NCBI GenBank assembly: GCA_037176885.1
Contig: JAWWNJ010000236.1
Coordinates: 124,001 to 188,000 of the forward strand
Source of the DNA: Favolaschia claudopus
Lineage: Eukaryota > Basidiomycota > Agaricomycetes > Agaricales > Mycenaceae
Reading direction: 5' to 3'
Length of the DNA: 64,000 bases
Shown here: positions 20,869 to 32,328 of the stretch, in pieces
Numbering within the stretch: the first letter of the stretch is position 1
Layout: the number at the start of each line of letters is the position of its first letter
Notes under the pieces: generated by a model
Told to the model about the DNA's origin: nothing
The model's input: the letters and a program-made list of their open reading frames with translations, nothing else
Databases searched by the model: none
Program-made: the position numbers and the translations under genes

Positions 20869-22456
20869 CACTGACTCGGAAAAAGTATGGGATCACCTGG
20901 TTTTCAAACTTTCGGCTTGAACTGCGGCGCGAGTGAGCAAATTTTGGGGGTGATATATAGTGCTTCGTATACCTCTAGGACTACCCTTTCTACATGTATT
21001 AACTCGACGTCCGATGTGCGCGCGTTGTCGTCAGAGAGCGTGATTATCGCGTACACGTGATCCAATACTTTTTCCGCATTTGGCAGCCAAATGGCAAGCC
21101 CAAGACTTTTCACTCTGAATCACCACAACGACGCGCTCGATTTACACCAGACCTGTTGTAACTCATTCTTCACATCATGTTCAACATCACTGCCGTAAAC
21201 AAGGCCGCCATAGACGCCCTTAAGAAGGCAGGCATCTCAAATAGAGATGTAGCCTAAAAAGAGAATGTTGCGCCCTCTACGGTCTCCCAAATCAATGCCC
21301 GCTATGGTCCAACACACGGCTTCGATGAGAAAGCACCTAGGCCGAGTCGCTCACGCCAAATGAGCGAGAGAAACATCCGTAGAGCCCTCCAATTGCTCTC
21401 TTCTGGCAAAGCCAAGAATGCATCAGACCTGCAGCGGAAATATTTCCCGCATTTGCACGTCGATACGGTCCGGTCTGCGCTACGAGAGCGTGAATTAGGG
21501 GTCTATGTATGCCAATCCAAGTCTCTGTTGAAGCCAGAGCACCGGAGGAAGCGAAAAGAGTGGGGGGAACTTCATTGTTACCGGACTGCAGAGAATTGGC
21601 GGGCCGTTATATTTTCAGATGAGTCAAAATTCAACATCATTGGTTCGGGTGGCCGACAGTGGTGCTGAAGGGAACCAGGGAAGGCGTATGACTCCAGATA
21701 TAGGTCCAACTCGGCGGCGGGAGTGTTATGGTCTGGGGCTGTCTCACCCGCCACGGTGTCGGTCAACTTCATCGGACCGATGGGATCATGGATCGCTTCG
21801 TTTACACTGACATCCTCTCGAAATCCCTCCTCAACATTCTGGACCAGCGTAATTTGGACCGCTCGACCATTTATTTCCAGCAAGACGGCGACTCAAAGCA
21901 TAAATCCAAGCACGCGCAGGGGTGGCTTAATCTCGAGGGCTTTGATGTTCTTCCCTGGTGCCCGTACTCGCTCAATATGAGCATCATAGAGAATCTTTGG
22001 GATCATTTGGAGCGTATGGTACGCGCTCGGGACTCTCTGCCGAAGAACCAGGATCACTTTGAAGGAGGAGTGGGAGAAAATAGATCAGACATATACTGAC
22101 AAGTTATACGGCAGTATGCCCAACAGGGTGCACAAAGTGTTGAAAGAAAAGGGAGGCCCGACTCACTATTAATGTTCTGTGAGCTTTTCTTGTCCGTTTT
22201 CCCTCTCAAACTCATTTTCTGACTTGTATTTCCTAAAGCGGCAAAAAGCAGATATATAATTGGATCACCCATCACCAATAAATTCATTGCACAGCTCTCA
22301 TTTTTGGACGCAGCCTCCCGATATCTTACATGCACGTACTACACATAGTGTACTCCATACTGAGTCACAAAAGTTACCAGCCTATCACCACGATCTTGCG
22401 CAACACGAGCATCTTTCTCACAGATGCCGTGATCCCATACTTTTTCCCAGTCAGTG
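20869..22456 (+). mobile_element. Tc1-like transposon, 1588 bp, TA target duplication, inactive
   Basis: Tips CACTGACTCGGAAAAAGTAT (20869) and the inverted ...ATACTTTTTCCCAGTCAGTG (22456), 28 bp with one mismatch, are flanked by TA (20867-20868, 22457-22458). It contains one transposase pseudogene on the plus strand. The 3' third is duplicated almost without change at 24.3-24.9 kb. Confidence 0.9.
21177..22172 (+). pseudogene. Tc1-like (DD34E) transposase with stops and frameshifts
   Basis: From ATG 21177 the frame reads FNITAVNKAAIDALKKAG and hits TAA at 21255, then continues as RNIRRALQLLSSGKAKNASDLQ (helix-turn-helix) and FSDESKFNIIGSG to a TGA at 21666 that replaces the expected Trp in QWCW. 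Two later frame changes are needed for WGCLTRHGVGQLHRTDGIMD, YFQQDGDSKHKSKHAQ (second Asp), [13 protein letters not shown] (Glu) and the end at 22172. Catalytic residues are still readable, so decay is recent. Confidence 0.88.
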
Positions 22457-22528
22457 TAGCAAGAGCCAGCCTCGCCAACAGCTCAACTCCTTGAACTTCC
22501 ACCTCGCATTCAAAACTTGCGATTCAGC

Positions 22529-23040
22529 ATGTCGACGAAAGCCATTCCGATCCTTGTGTCTGGCGCTGGAGCGCAGGTCGGCGCGCATGTAGTCAAATCC
22601 ATGGCTCCGGAGTATGAAGGTCTGTGCGATGCATCATGTAGCTACCATCTAAATTTTGTTAAAACCGCGGTTGGTCAGTCATCCATTTTACCTTCGCCGC
22701 TGCCGCCACCAAAGAAATACCGCTTCTTCTCAAAAGAGAGGTGCCCAAGGACCCGAGCAGCGATCTGGGATCCGGAAATTGGGACGTTTTCCCCAAGGCT
22801 CTCGTATTCGGTGGGGCATACAAGGACGAAATGATCGAAGATGTGCGGAAGGCGGTAGCTCAAACTGAAGGCGTCAAGCGTATTCCCTGGTTACGTGTCG
22901 ATAATAACAAGCCTCACCCTCCTCCTGAGACGGGAGCCGACTATGCGTCGTTGATTGTATCGCGTCTTAAAGCGATGCTGATGAAGTTGGAGGATGAGGG
23001 AAAGTTTGATGCTGACGATGATTCGTTGTACCTGTTTTGA
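22529..23040 (+). CDS. conserved fungal hypothetical protein, Rossmann-like start, 150 aa
   Basis: Two exons (22529-22619 and 22679-23040) joined over a 59-nt intron give 150 residues. The N-terminus STKAIPILVSGAGAQVGAHVV looks like a glycine-rich nucleotide-binding strand-turn-helix; later blocks are FPKALVFGGAYKDEMIEDVRK, IPWLRVD and YASLIVSRLKAMLMKLEDEG. From memory small proteins of this type are widespread in fungi and have no assigned reaction. The gene starts 72 bp after the Tc1 element's right end, so its promoter must lie within the element or very close to the start. Confidence 0.72.
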
Positions 23041-23251
23041 ATCTTGTAGCTGTGATTGTACATAGAAAGTATTCTGAACGCAGCGCGCTCGAATTTTGGT
23101 GCAAAAAGATTCCGTCGTCGCCGACGCCGACGCGTCGGTGTGATGTCACCGGTTAAGCTCAGTCCCGAACGCCGAGTGGTCCAGGTCCACCATGTAAGCT
23201 CCGTCCCGGACCACGGTCACCACCACAACTGAGAACTCCGAATCGTCCACC

Positions 23252-26200
23252 ATGATCCCCACCAAACGAGCGGCTGCTACTGTGCCCAGGCTGCCCGCAA
23301 TAGCAGCAGGAATACGCGCTCGTCAACGAACACCACGCCAGCATGAAAGATTCCCGGTCGACGCAGCCTCCAACGCTGTTTCTCGGTCGCTTGTGTCAGA
23401 TTCGATTCATCTCACCAATCCAAGGAGACATTACGCGTCGGAGAGTAGTAGGTCAAATTTCTATTGAGGATTCCGTGAATTTATGATCGGTGTAGAACCG
23501 AACCGCACTCGAAAGCCACATTTCGACAAAATGCTCATAGCAAATAGGTGAGATTTTGCGCCTGGTCAATTTACCGCTCGATGATTGAATTTATCAGAGG
23601 GGAGATCGCATGCCGGGTCATTCGTACTGCGAGAAAGCTCGGGATCAAGACAGTCGCGGTTTACAGTGAAGTAGACAAGGATTCGCTCCATGTAAAGCTG
23701 GTATGGAGGCCTTGTCTACTTGGAAACACTCTGTGAACGAGTTGCAATAGGCAGACGAGGCGTACTGTATCGGGCCAGCACCGTCTGCAGAACGCTACGT
23801 GAGTGTCTCAATTTCTGTTGCGTAACGGTATTTTGAAGTTTACCGGTTAAAAGCTCCGCATGGACAAGATAATTGATGTATGCAGACGAAGCGGCGCTCA
23901 GGTACGCATTTTTTTCATTGAGCATGTCGCGTCACGTTCTGAATCTCTACTGCAGGCGGTACATCCAGGGTATTTTTTTTGGCCAATTTCAATAAAATTT
24001 GGTTGCGGCTGACTTGGTCAAGGTACGGATTCCTCAGCGAGAATGCGCTGTTTTCGGAAACATTGGCGAAAGAAGGCATCGTATTCATTGGCCCGCCCGC
24101 GCAGGCTATCGTGAGCATGGGTTCGAAGAGGTCCGTTATCAGTTGATCGAGCCGCACATACGATGCTCAATTCGCATCTGAAAACAGTGAATCGAAGAAT
24201 ATCATGTCTGGTAATCTTTTTATGTGAATCCACCGGTCAATTCACTAATTAAACTAGCTGCTGGTGTTCCCTGCGTCCCGGGGTATCACGGAGAGAAGCA
24301 AACACCTGAATTTTTATTCGAAGAGGCTTGGCTTAATCTCGAGGGCTTTGATGTTCTTCCCTGGTGCCCGTACTCGCTCAATATGAGCATCATAGAGAAT
24401 CTTTGGGATCATTTGGAGCGTATGGTACGCGCTCGGGACTCTCTGCCGAAGAACCAGGATCACTTTGAAGGAGGAGTGGGAGAAAATAGATCAGACATAT
24501 ACTGACAAGTTATACGGCAGTATGCCCAACAGGGTGCACAAAGTGTTGAAAGAAAAGGGAGGCCCGACTCACTATTAATGTTCTGTGAGCTTTTCTTGTC
24601 CGTTTTCCCTCTCAAACTCATTTTCTGACTTGTATTTCCTAAAGCGGCAAAAAGCAGATATATAATTGGATCACCCATCACCAATAAATTCATTGCACAG
24701 CTCTCATTTTTGGACGCAGCCTCCCGATATCTTACATGCACGTACTACACATAGTGTACTCCATACTGAGTCACAAAAGTTACCAGCCTATCACCACGAT
24801 CTTGCGCAACACGAGCATCTTTCTCACAGATGCCGTGATCCCATATTTTTTCCCAGTCAGTGTAGGTATTGTTGTTCATGACGCCGCTCTCAAGATACTG
24901 AGCGTCGTATATAGGTTTCCCCGTATTGATCAAGGCCATACATGGAGGCGGCGGGAAGGGAATGCGCACCGTTACCACGCCGACATTCGAAGCGTTTCAA
25001 GAAGCTTTGTCTTCTGCCCAGCGGGAGTCGCTCAAAGCTTTCGGAAACGACACAGTGTTGGTAGAGAAGTATATTGAACGTCCGAGGCACGTCGAGGTGC
25101 AAGTATTTGCTGACACTTTGGGCGGCGTGGTAAGTTTGTGGGAGCGCGATTGTTCAGTGCAGCGGCGGAATCAGAAGATAATTGAGGAGGTATGTTGCGA
25201 TTCGTTTATTTCGGCCGTTTTTGCAACATCATTGATGGCTGTATGCAGGCTCCTGCACCGGGTTTGTCGCCTGAACTTCGAGCAGATTTGAGCTCGAAGG
25301 CCATTGCGGCTGCCAAGGCAGTCGACTATGTTGGTGCGGGGACAGTTGAATTTATTTTCGACAACGATACGGAGAAGTTTTATTTCATGGAGATGTAAGA
25401 ATTTTCGTTTACTTTTGTCGACGACGCTGAATGCTTTACAGGAACGTGAGTGCCAATTTTACAATTGAATAATCTTGTTTTCCAACCAACTTCTAGACTC
25501 GTCTGCAAGTTGAGCATCCTGTGACCGAAATGGTAAGAGATCCATTTTTCAACCAAGATCAAAATTTGATGGCACTCTAGGTGACCGGCTTGGACCTTGT
25601 TGAATGGCAGCTGGAGGTACGTTTGCTACTGAAATTATGTTTGACCAACTCAATCTGTCAAGGTTGCGGCAGGAAACCCATTACCGTTAGCCCAATCTTC
25701 GATCCCACTGGTCGGACATGCATTTGAAGCTCGAATCTATGCCGAGAACCCGCGTAACAATTTCCTTCCAGACTCCGGATCCCTCCTTCACCTTTCTACC
25801 CCGACGCCGACTCATGTATTTGCGTCGCCCTTCCCTCCCATTCCACCATCTTCCGGAAATTCAACCTCGCTCTCGGATCTGACCCCATCTCTGTCTTCGC
25901 GCGACGCCTCGGCCGTCTTGCCGTCTGTTCGGCTCGAACAAGGATTTGGACAAGGTTCGCAGATTGGGGTGTTTTACGATCCTATGATTGCGAAGCTTGT
26001 CGTCCATGGCAAGGATAGAACGGAAGCGTTGCGAGTGTTGCGAAAGGCTTTGGACGAGTATCATGTTGTTGGTGTGTCGACCAATGTTGAATTTCTGAGG
26101 TCTTTGGCCGGCAATCAGGCTTTAATAAATGAGGAGGTTGAAACGGGGTTCATTCCGGTGCGATTGTCTTTAGCCTTTGTTCAGCTTGAACAATATTAAT

Positions 26201-26972
26201 CATCGGATTTCAGAAACATTTTGACGAGCTATTCCCTGCCATTTCTCCTCCTTCACCGGAACTCCTTGCACAGGCGGCGCTTTTTGTCATTCTGCGAGAC
26301 CATCCCGTTCCTTCGGCAGCGCAAGCATCCTCACCTTGGACATCTCTTGTTTCGCGCCGCTTCGGAGGCGACCTTTACGAGCGGACTATCACTTTGCAAG
26401 CAGAAAACGCCACGAACGATGGTGTTCCAGCCACGGTCCACATCAAATCTGCCGGGCCCGCGCATTTCAACATCACGGTGAACACTCCGGACGGAGCATC
26501 AACCCAATTCGAGTCGGTCGTCGCACAGCTTGTCAACCCTACGACACTTTCTGCGACTTTGAATAACGAGTTCGGCCATGTTACGGTTGTGGCGCAGCCT
26601 CCTCCGCCGACAGTCCCTGCGACAAGCGCGCCGAATACTATGGAGCGGCTGCATATTTTCAGTGGCGGGGCGAAGACGACGCTAGTACTGCCTTCGCCGA
26701 AGTGGATTCTCTCCTTGAGCGAAGATATACTCAGCGCTGCGAAGGGGGCATTGCGAGCGCCGATGCCGAGTCTTGTGGTTGAAGTGCGGGTGAAGCTTGG
26801 GGATCGGGTTGAGAAGGGGCAGGCGGTGGTTGTGTTGGAGAGTATGAAGACGGAGACGGTGTTGCGTGCGGATGTGGGTGGTGTTGTGAAGGCTGTTGGG
26901 TGTAAGAATGAGGAAATGGTTGAAGAGGGGAGGGAGTTGGTTGAGATTGAGGAGGACGCGCCGGATTCTTAG
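23252..26972 (+). CDS. mccA: 3-methylcrotonyl-CoA carboxylase subunit alpha (biotin carboxylase/BCCP), mitochondrial
   Basis: Catalyses ATP-dependent carboxylation of its biotin, which the beta subunit transfers to 3-methylcrotonyl-CoA in leucine breakdown. The N-terminus ([20 protein letters not shown], Arg-rich, no acids) fits a mitochondrial presequence. Then come [31 protein letters not shown], the ATP-grasp loop [50 protein letters not shown], a [18 protein letters not shown] block, and a C-terminal biotinyl domain with ESMKTE (biotin Lys) ending at TAG 26970-26972. About a dozen short introns are needed. A 534-bp piece of Tc1 transposon (24329-24862) sits between LFEEA and the GFPVLIKA exon, in or beside an intron. 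If it is spliced out the gene works; otherwise it is broken there. Confidence 0.93.
24329..24862 (+). mobile_element. 5'-truncated Tc1 copy inside the methylcrotonyl-CoA carboxylase gene
   Basis: The segment repeats 21923-22456 almost exactly, including transposase C-terminal codons ([20 protein letters not shown]) and the right tip ...TTTTTTCCCAGTCAGTG followed by TA. It lacks the left tip and the front two thirds of the element, so no clean left junction is visible. The copies differ by very few bases, one of them in the tip (CATATTTTTTC against CATACTTTTTC). Confidence 0.88.
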
Positions 26973-27429
26973 TTAAATGTATGTCTATTTGTCAACTTAG
27001 ACTGAATCTGTCATGGCTTGGGTTCCGGTGGCAAGTTGAGACCATGGATGCCATTGTGGTTTGTGGGAGGAATAGTGATGATTTCCCAAAGGTTGGACTG
27101 CTGTAGGCAAGCGCAGCAGCCTGAGTCATGAGTAACAGGCATTCAAAAGAAGCAATGCAACTGGATTTGAACCTACCCGCCGACCGGGAAGCGCTACGAT
27201 GGCGGTGGTGCAGGATATACTGGAAGTTTAACAGCACAATTGTTAAAGTTGTTAGGTTTTCGAGCTTCCGACCTTGCCCGGCCAGAAAATACCGCTGGCT
27301 GCACAAGAGTGACGGCTATACAAGTTGTATACAAGTGCGTTTTATAACGTCGACCTTACGCTACTAAAATCGTAGACGGATAATTACCAAGAAAATGACT
27401 AAAAAAACAACTCATTTGGTTCGTTGATT

Positions 27430-27522
27430 CCTGAAGTGCCGGTGGCAAGGCCGAGGGTTGAACCCGAGATCACCCGCCTACTGGCTCGATCACTGCAGGA
27501 ATGCGCGACACCATTTCCGTTA
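27430..27522 (-). repeat. tRNA-like (SINE-like) repeat, copy 1
   Basis: Read on the minus strand it contains GCGGGTGATCTCGGGTTCAACCC, a good match to an RNA polymerase III B box (GGTTCAACCC), preceded by an A-box-like stretch and followed by CGGCCTTGCCACCGGCAC. A second copy lies at 31184-31275. No full cloverleaf forms by eye, so it is not called a tRNA gene. A similar B-box patch (GGTAGGTTCAAATCCAG) occurs on the minus strand at about 27160-27180. Confidence 0.45.
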
Positions 27523-27962
27523 CAGGGCGGTGATGTGAAACTGCGAGTACAGGACATACGGCACTCTAAATTTAAGTGGGCTCGAGCCGCAGACGAAAAT
27601 AAACCCTTGTGGTATGTGACTGCTAGGTTTCTGCGTTGTGGCAATACTCAAAGCCAAGCTGGTGTCCGCTTTGACCAAGAGATAGTGGCAAACTTGGGCC
27701 TTGCCAGTGGCTACTTACCTCAGGCTCAGGTTCAGTTGTCAACTCGGTACCGGTGAGCTCTCAAGCAGCCGAGTTTTCCTTTTATTTTGAGTTGAATAGA
27801 CGATGTATATGTGGAGTAATTATGTAACCGTTCTTTAACGAGATGCCTCCTCGGCTGTGCATTATCCCCTTGCAGCCGGGTTGCTTTCGTCGTTTTCTTG
27901 CGAGATAGTTAATGACACTCCCAGAAGTCTCCACCGTGTTTTTGCCTTTCCACTGCGCACTA

Positions 27963-28126
27963 GAGCTTATTTGCAACCGGTGAGAAGGAGATTTTCAAGT
28001 ACAAAGCTAAGCGAGGATTGTGAAAAGTGAGAGGCGCGTACTGGCACAAATTTCCGCTCCACAAGTGAGAATTGACTGACATCTAGGTAGGGTAATTCCT
28101 ATTTTTCACCGGTTGCAAATAAGCTC
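27963..28126. mobile_element. MITE, 164 bp, TA target duplication
   Basis: GAGCTTATTTGCAACCGGTG at 27963 is inverted at the right end (...TTGCAAATAAGCTC, 28126) and TA flanks both sides (27961-27962, 28127-28128). Length and tip pattern match the element at 15023-15185. Confidence 0.87.
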
Positions 28127-28843
28127 TACTGCGAGCAAAATCATTTGACTACTTCCCCGGCCTGAACTGGACGGATTGGGAATTCATTTCCGTATATCTT
28201 CGTATGAATGTTCAATGCTGCGCCGCGCAGTGTTCGAGAAAGCTGTGGCCAAACTTGGCGCATAAATACAGGGAAGAAGTCGAAAATGCATCTTTTCACC
28301 CCTCATTCCGTCCCGCAATTGTCGACGCCTAATAACTTGGAACAAAATTTCAACCTGAAAATCACGAAATCACCGCTGCGTCCCACCTGGGCTGAGCTCA
28401 ATGCAGTCAAGTTGTTTTGTATCGCAGTGGGCAATGCCCTGCTTCATTCAATTCTGTTCCCAGTCGACTCCTCGATGGATATTTCACCTCAACACAACTG
28501 CCGAAAGATATTTCGTCCCTCACGCCGCCACGTCAAATTTGAGCATCCCTCTCAGTCATTCAATGCTTCTTCGCACGCACAAAATGCCCATTTTTCGATA
28601 TTTTCCCGTCGACTCCCGCCATTTTCATTCTTTGGTTTGTCTGGCAGGCTGGACCCCGACCGGAGCGAAGCGGAGGCGCAACTTGTTCAAGTTACGGTTT
28701 TGGGTCGATATCGTTGAATGCAAAGCGCGTGATGCCGGCATGGCACGTCAATACGCACAAATGATGTGACAGTGTGACTATCGCTCCTTTGCACGAACCA
28801 CCACCTTCCTTGCGATACCCACATCCCTTCACGAATATCGTCC

Positions 28844-30751
28844 ATGGCGTCGGTTAATGTTTCCGATCCTCTGACAACAGCCGTTGAATCCTACCTCCTC
28901 TCCTCTGTTTCATCTGAAACCGACATATTCCCATTCAATCTCTCCACTTGGGCGCGGGTGCGAAACCCCGCCGCGGGCATCGACGAGAATCTCGAAAAGA
29001 GCGGACAAGGACTATTGCTCGCGGCTTTCAACCTCACTTGCACCGCTGAGATTGGCGGACTCAGCGCTGAATGTCCCCTCGGCATGCATGCGGTAAGTCA
29101 TTTCTTTGCCATACTTTGTCATTTTGGCCGCCTTATTGCTTGCAGGCACTCCGCAACTGCATAGTCTCGGATAGGATTATAGCCAAGATATTTCAAAAGA
29201 TCCGTTTCAAAAACCTGCAGCTCAACGTCGAAAAATCACCTGGCGTAAAGTTACCAGGTATACGAGAGCAATTCGCTATGCTCATCGCCGGTATATGGAT
29301 TCAAACCACGAGTTTTTCCGCGGTATGCGACTGGGTCAATGAAGTATTCGGCCCTGTCATTGGGGTGGCGATCGTGGAATATCGCAAATCGTGAGTGTTT
29401 CCTGCGCGCGCGTCGTTCATGGCTAAGACGTCTTATAGATGCCCTTCGAAGCAGGCTTCGGCTCCCAAAGGTTCGTGGCGTTATCAACCGTTAGTTCAGG
29501 GTGTTCACCTTGTCCCAACAGAGCTCGTCTTATTGCAGCGTATACACGACTTCCAAGTAGCCAAGGCCAGTCTCCAGCGAGCCGATATCGACCCGCAGAT
29601 TGGGGAAGTCTCTCCCACCGTCTCCAATTCAGCGCAGAATAGCCCTGTGTTGGCCCCAAGTCAGCCCGAAGGCGTCCATGAATGTTTCCGCGAAGTCATT
29701 CCGCTTTTCGCATTACTCGATCTTTCGACTCATGTCTTGTCAGTATCCTTCCGTCTCGACTATCGGCTCTTCAATAGAACACGCTGAAGCATCGTTCGGG
29801 CTACGTCCCCCTCTCATCCTCAAGGTATGTCTTGCCAGTAGTACTACTAGCGCCGCGCTTGACTGCATTGCAGACACTCGCACCAACCCCAACGGATGAA
29901 GTTGCTTCCAATGTCGCACTGTCTGGATTGCTCCCCCCACTCGTCCTCAAGGTGGGTTTCGTATCTAGTATGGATGTGTAGCTGACCGTATTGTGTAGAC
30001 GTCTACGCTGTCCTCCTCTGCCCTCATTGCTAGCAACGTCACGCCACCTCCGGTCGGAGATAATATCAAGGCTGTATCGGCTCCTTTCGAAGACGTTGTC
30101 AACGACAGGGCGCCGACTGTTGACCGTGCGCTCCCTCTCGCTGAAGCCGCTGCCAAGGATCAGTCGCTGCCTGTTGAAGCTGCTGCCGAGGACCCTTCAC
30201 CGGTGTCACCACCCGCCCAAGCTGCCGTCAAGGATTCGTTGCTTTCTGCGTCACTGTCTTTCAAGGATGGTCTCTCTGAATTCGAAGCGACTGTCAAAGG
30301 TACTCCGCCTTCCCCGCGCCGCAAAAGTCCCCTCACGCCACGGAATTTTGGCGATTGTGCATGACGTTTCTTTCGTCGTTGTATACCTACTGAATGTTTT
30401 CCAGACCGTTGGCCAACCCCGTTGCGACGCGACGCACCACCTCCCCACGTCCCAAGCCCCTTACGTTCTCCCCGCAACTCCCATCTGCAAAGTGGCTTCC
30501 ACCCACATTCACTTCTTTCCTATCGTCAAACGAGTCCTCAATCCTGCGATTCCTCTTCAACCTCTTCGGCAACTGCTGCACCGTCGTCACCGCTGTTCTG
30601 CATCGAAGACTATTTGCGCATGAGTCCACGCAGCCCTTATCTTCCTGTAGGCTCCCCAGCTTTCACCCGGCGTGACGAGTCGGCTTCCCTGCAGCCGCAG
30701 CCTTCAAACGTCAAGACGTTCTCGCAGTGGCTGAAATCTTCGCCTCTCTAG
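28844..30751 (+). CDS. RNase III-fold-like protein with long Ser/Pro-rich tail, catalytic residues apparently lost
   Basis: ATG 28844 starts a protein whose first about 190 residues follow the helical order of an RNase III domain: ENLEKSGQGLLLAAFNL, then HALRNCIVSDRIIAKIFQKI, then REQFAMLIAGIWIQTTSFSAVCDWVNEVFGPVI. In active enzymes the first block contains E..EFLGD and the third D..EA; here the acids are replaced, so a non-catalytic RNA-binding role is more likely. Introns begin at about 29092, 29392, 29735, 29826 and 29953, each with GT..AG ends. The following exons encode low-complexity sequence, including two neighbouring exons that both end in PPL.LK. A last exon (from about 30412) extends it to a TAG ending at 30751. 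The fold assignment is by pattern only. Confidence 0.55.
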
Positions 30752-32328
30752 TCTCGGTCTTCTTGGACTCGGCGCGGCTGGTTACAATGACTGTATCATG
30801 CTTTCAAGATCTCAAATGTAATGTACCTTTCGGTTCCTTAATGAGCATGCCTTCTATAGTTGTGCGCAATCATAGTTGTATCATGAATTACTATAATGTA
30901 CAAGGGTTCCATCGTCAATCTGAATTTATTTCGCCTTTATACAATGGGCACATCCCCCAAAGCTCGCAGACGATAATGCTTGACGATTCATGCAACTTTG
31001 AGGCTCGGAGTGTTGGGCTGCGCGCCCTGATCATGGAAATGTTTCAGCACCTGTCACACGCTGCGTTTACGGTTCCTACTTTGACCTTGTGGAAGATCGT
31101 CTACGAGCCCAAATTCACGAAGACAATATCAAATTTAAAGCACGCGAAAAAAAGAACAAAGAAAATGATCCTCTGGTGAGCTAATTCCTGAAGTGCCGGT
31201 GGCAAGGCCGAGGGACGAACCCGAGATCACCCGCAACACTGTGCGAATCACTTCTGAAATGTGCGACACCATCCACGCCAAGTAGGCGATGATAATGATA
31301 ATAGAGGAATCATGATATTGGACGTGCAGTGACTAATTCGAGAGTACCTACGACGCAGAGGATATCACCGCTAGACATTCGCTGGCTGCAGCATTCCCGC
31401 TGAAAGACTTCGTGCCAAAGAACACATCAATGTTGAGCTCGATCAAAGCTTACATTGGAGCAGCAGCTGACAGGTGAATCTTATTTGAATCTTGATGCTT
31501 TAAGTGTCAAGTATTCACGCTAATTGACTGCACTTCAGCAGGACATGGTCGAATCAAAGCCAGCATAGGATTGAATATCTTTCTCTACATAAATGTTGCC
31601 CAAATCGTCCCAGAATCCAAGAATATTAAGTACCGCTTTGGGGTTACGATAGTTGATGCGTCAGACATTTGGGGATAAAATGTCGTCGCGTAATGCCGTC
31701 ATTGCGCGTCCACAAGCCAAGACTGTGATGCGTGACGAATCATCACAGGGCCCGGGGTTAGGGTTACGGTCTCCGTTTTGACCATCCCAAACCGTCGCCG
31801 GCCAACGACACAGCTCGTGTTATCCTGGCTTGCAAATGCCATGGAACCAGCATGAACCTCGAGGAAGTCCACTTTATGGAGCACTTGGTGTTCGATTGGG
31901 AATTGTCAAGTAACGACAAACTTTCAACTCGGCGTTTTTCAACAAGCAGTCACAATCTACTGGGATTCAGCACTTTCTTCTCTGTTGCGGCTACCATATC
32001 TTGTTTCACGGAATCAATTCGGCCACAATCTCAGTTGACGCCACCATCTTTTTGCGCCTTCTCGTTCTCCAAAGTTTCTCCCGCCTGCCAACTTGGAGCG
32101 TACACCTTCAGACAGTCTCATAATAATTGATAAATAGTGGTTCGATGGAATGCTCGGTCTCCCGCGCGTCCGCCCGCCCCTTCCATCATTCAGAAGTGAG
32201 CAGCCGACGGAGGTCAGCAGGACCGCATTCTGACGTCCTATTGAGGAGCCGGGCCGCGTCTTTCAGCATTTCGATTTTCGTTATGAACCCTTCGGAGAAT
32301 CGTCGCTGTCGACCACACAGTATTCCCC
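30752..32328. other. intergenic region with one SINE-like repeat
   Basis: Apart from the repeat at 31184-31275 I see no supported gene. The frame 30727-31179 has no coding character beyond length. Confidence 0.5.
31184..31275 (-). repeat. tRNA-like (SINE-like) repeat, copy 2
   Basis: Shares CTGAAGTGCCGGTGGCAAGG, CCGAGG and CCCGAGATCACCCGC with copy 1 at 27430, in the same orientation, then a shared ATGYGYGACACCAT block. The middle has diverged (the B box reads GGTTCGTCCC on the minus strand). Confidence 0.45.

Larger units (their letters stand above)
26973..28843. other. gene-free intergenic region with SINE-like repeats and a MITE
   Basis: Only repeats are supported here: a tRNA-like patch around 27141-27200, a SINE-like repeat at 27430-27522 and a MITE at 27963-28126. 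Open frames at 27424-27756 and 28208-28717 have no family resemblance or splice logic and I do not count them as genes. Confidence 0.55.

Noticed and set aside
22054..22335. Minus-strand frame repeated at 24460-24741
   Set aside because: It is repeated only because the Tc1 3' end is duplicated; it is antisense to the transposase end and the TIR region.
27141..27200. tRNA gene on the minus strand
   Set aside because: Only a T-arm/B-box-like piece is visible; no acceptor stem or anticodon arm can be folded by eye.
28208..28717. 169-codon plus-strand frame
   Set aside because: No family resemblance, no splice structure, and it lies in repeat-bearing intergenic DNA.
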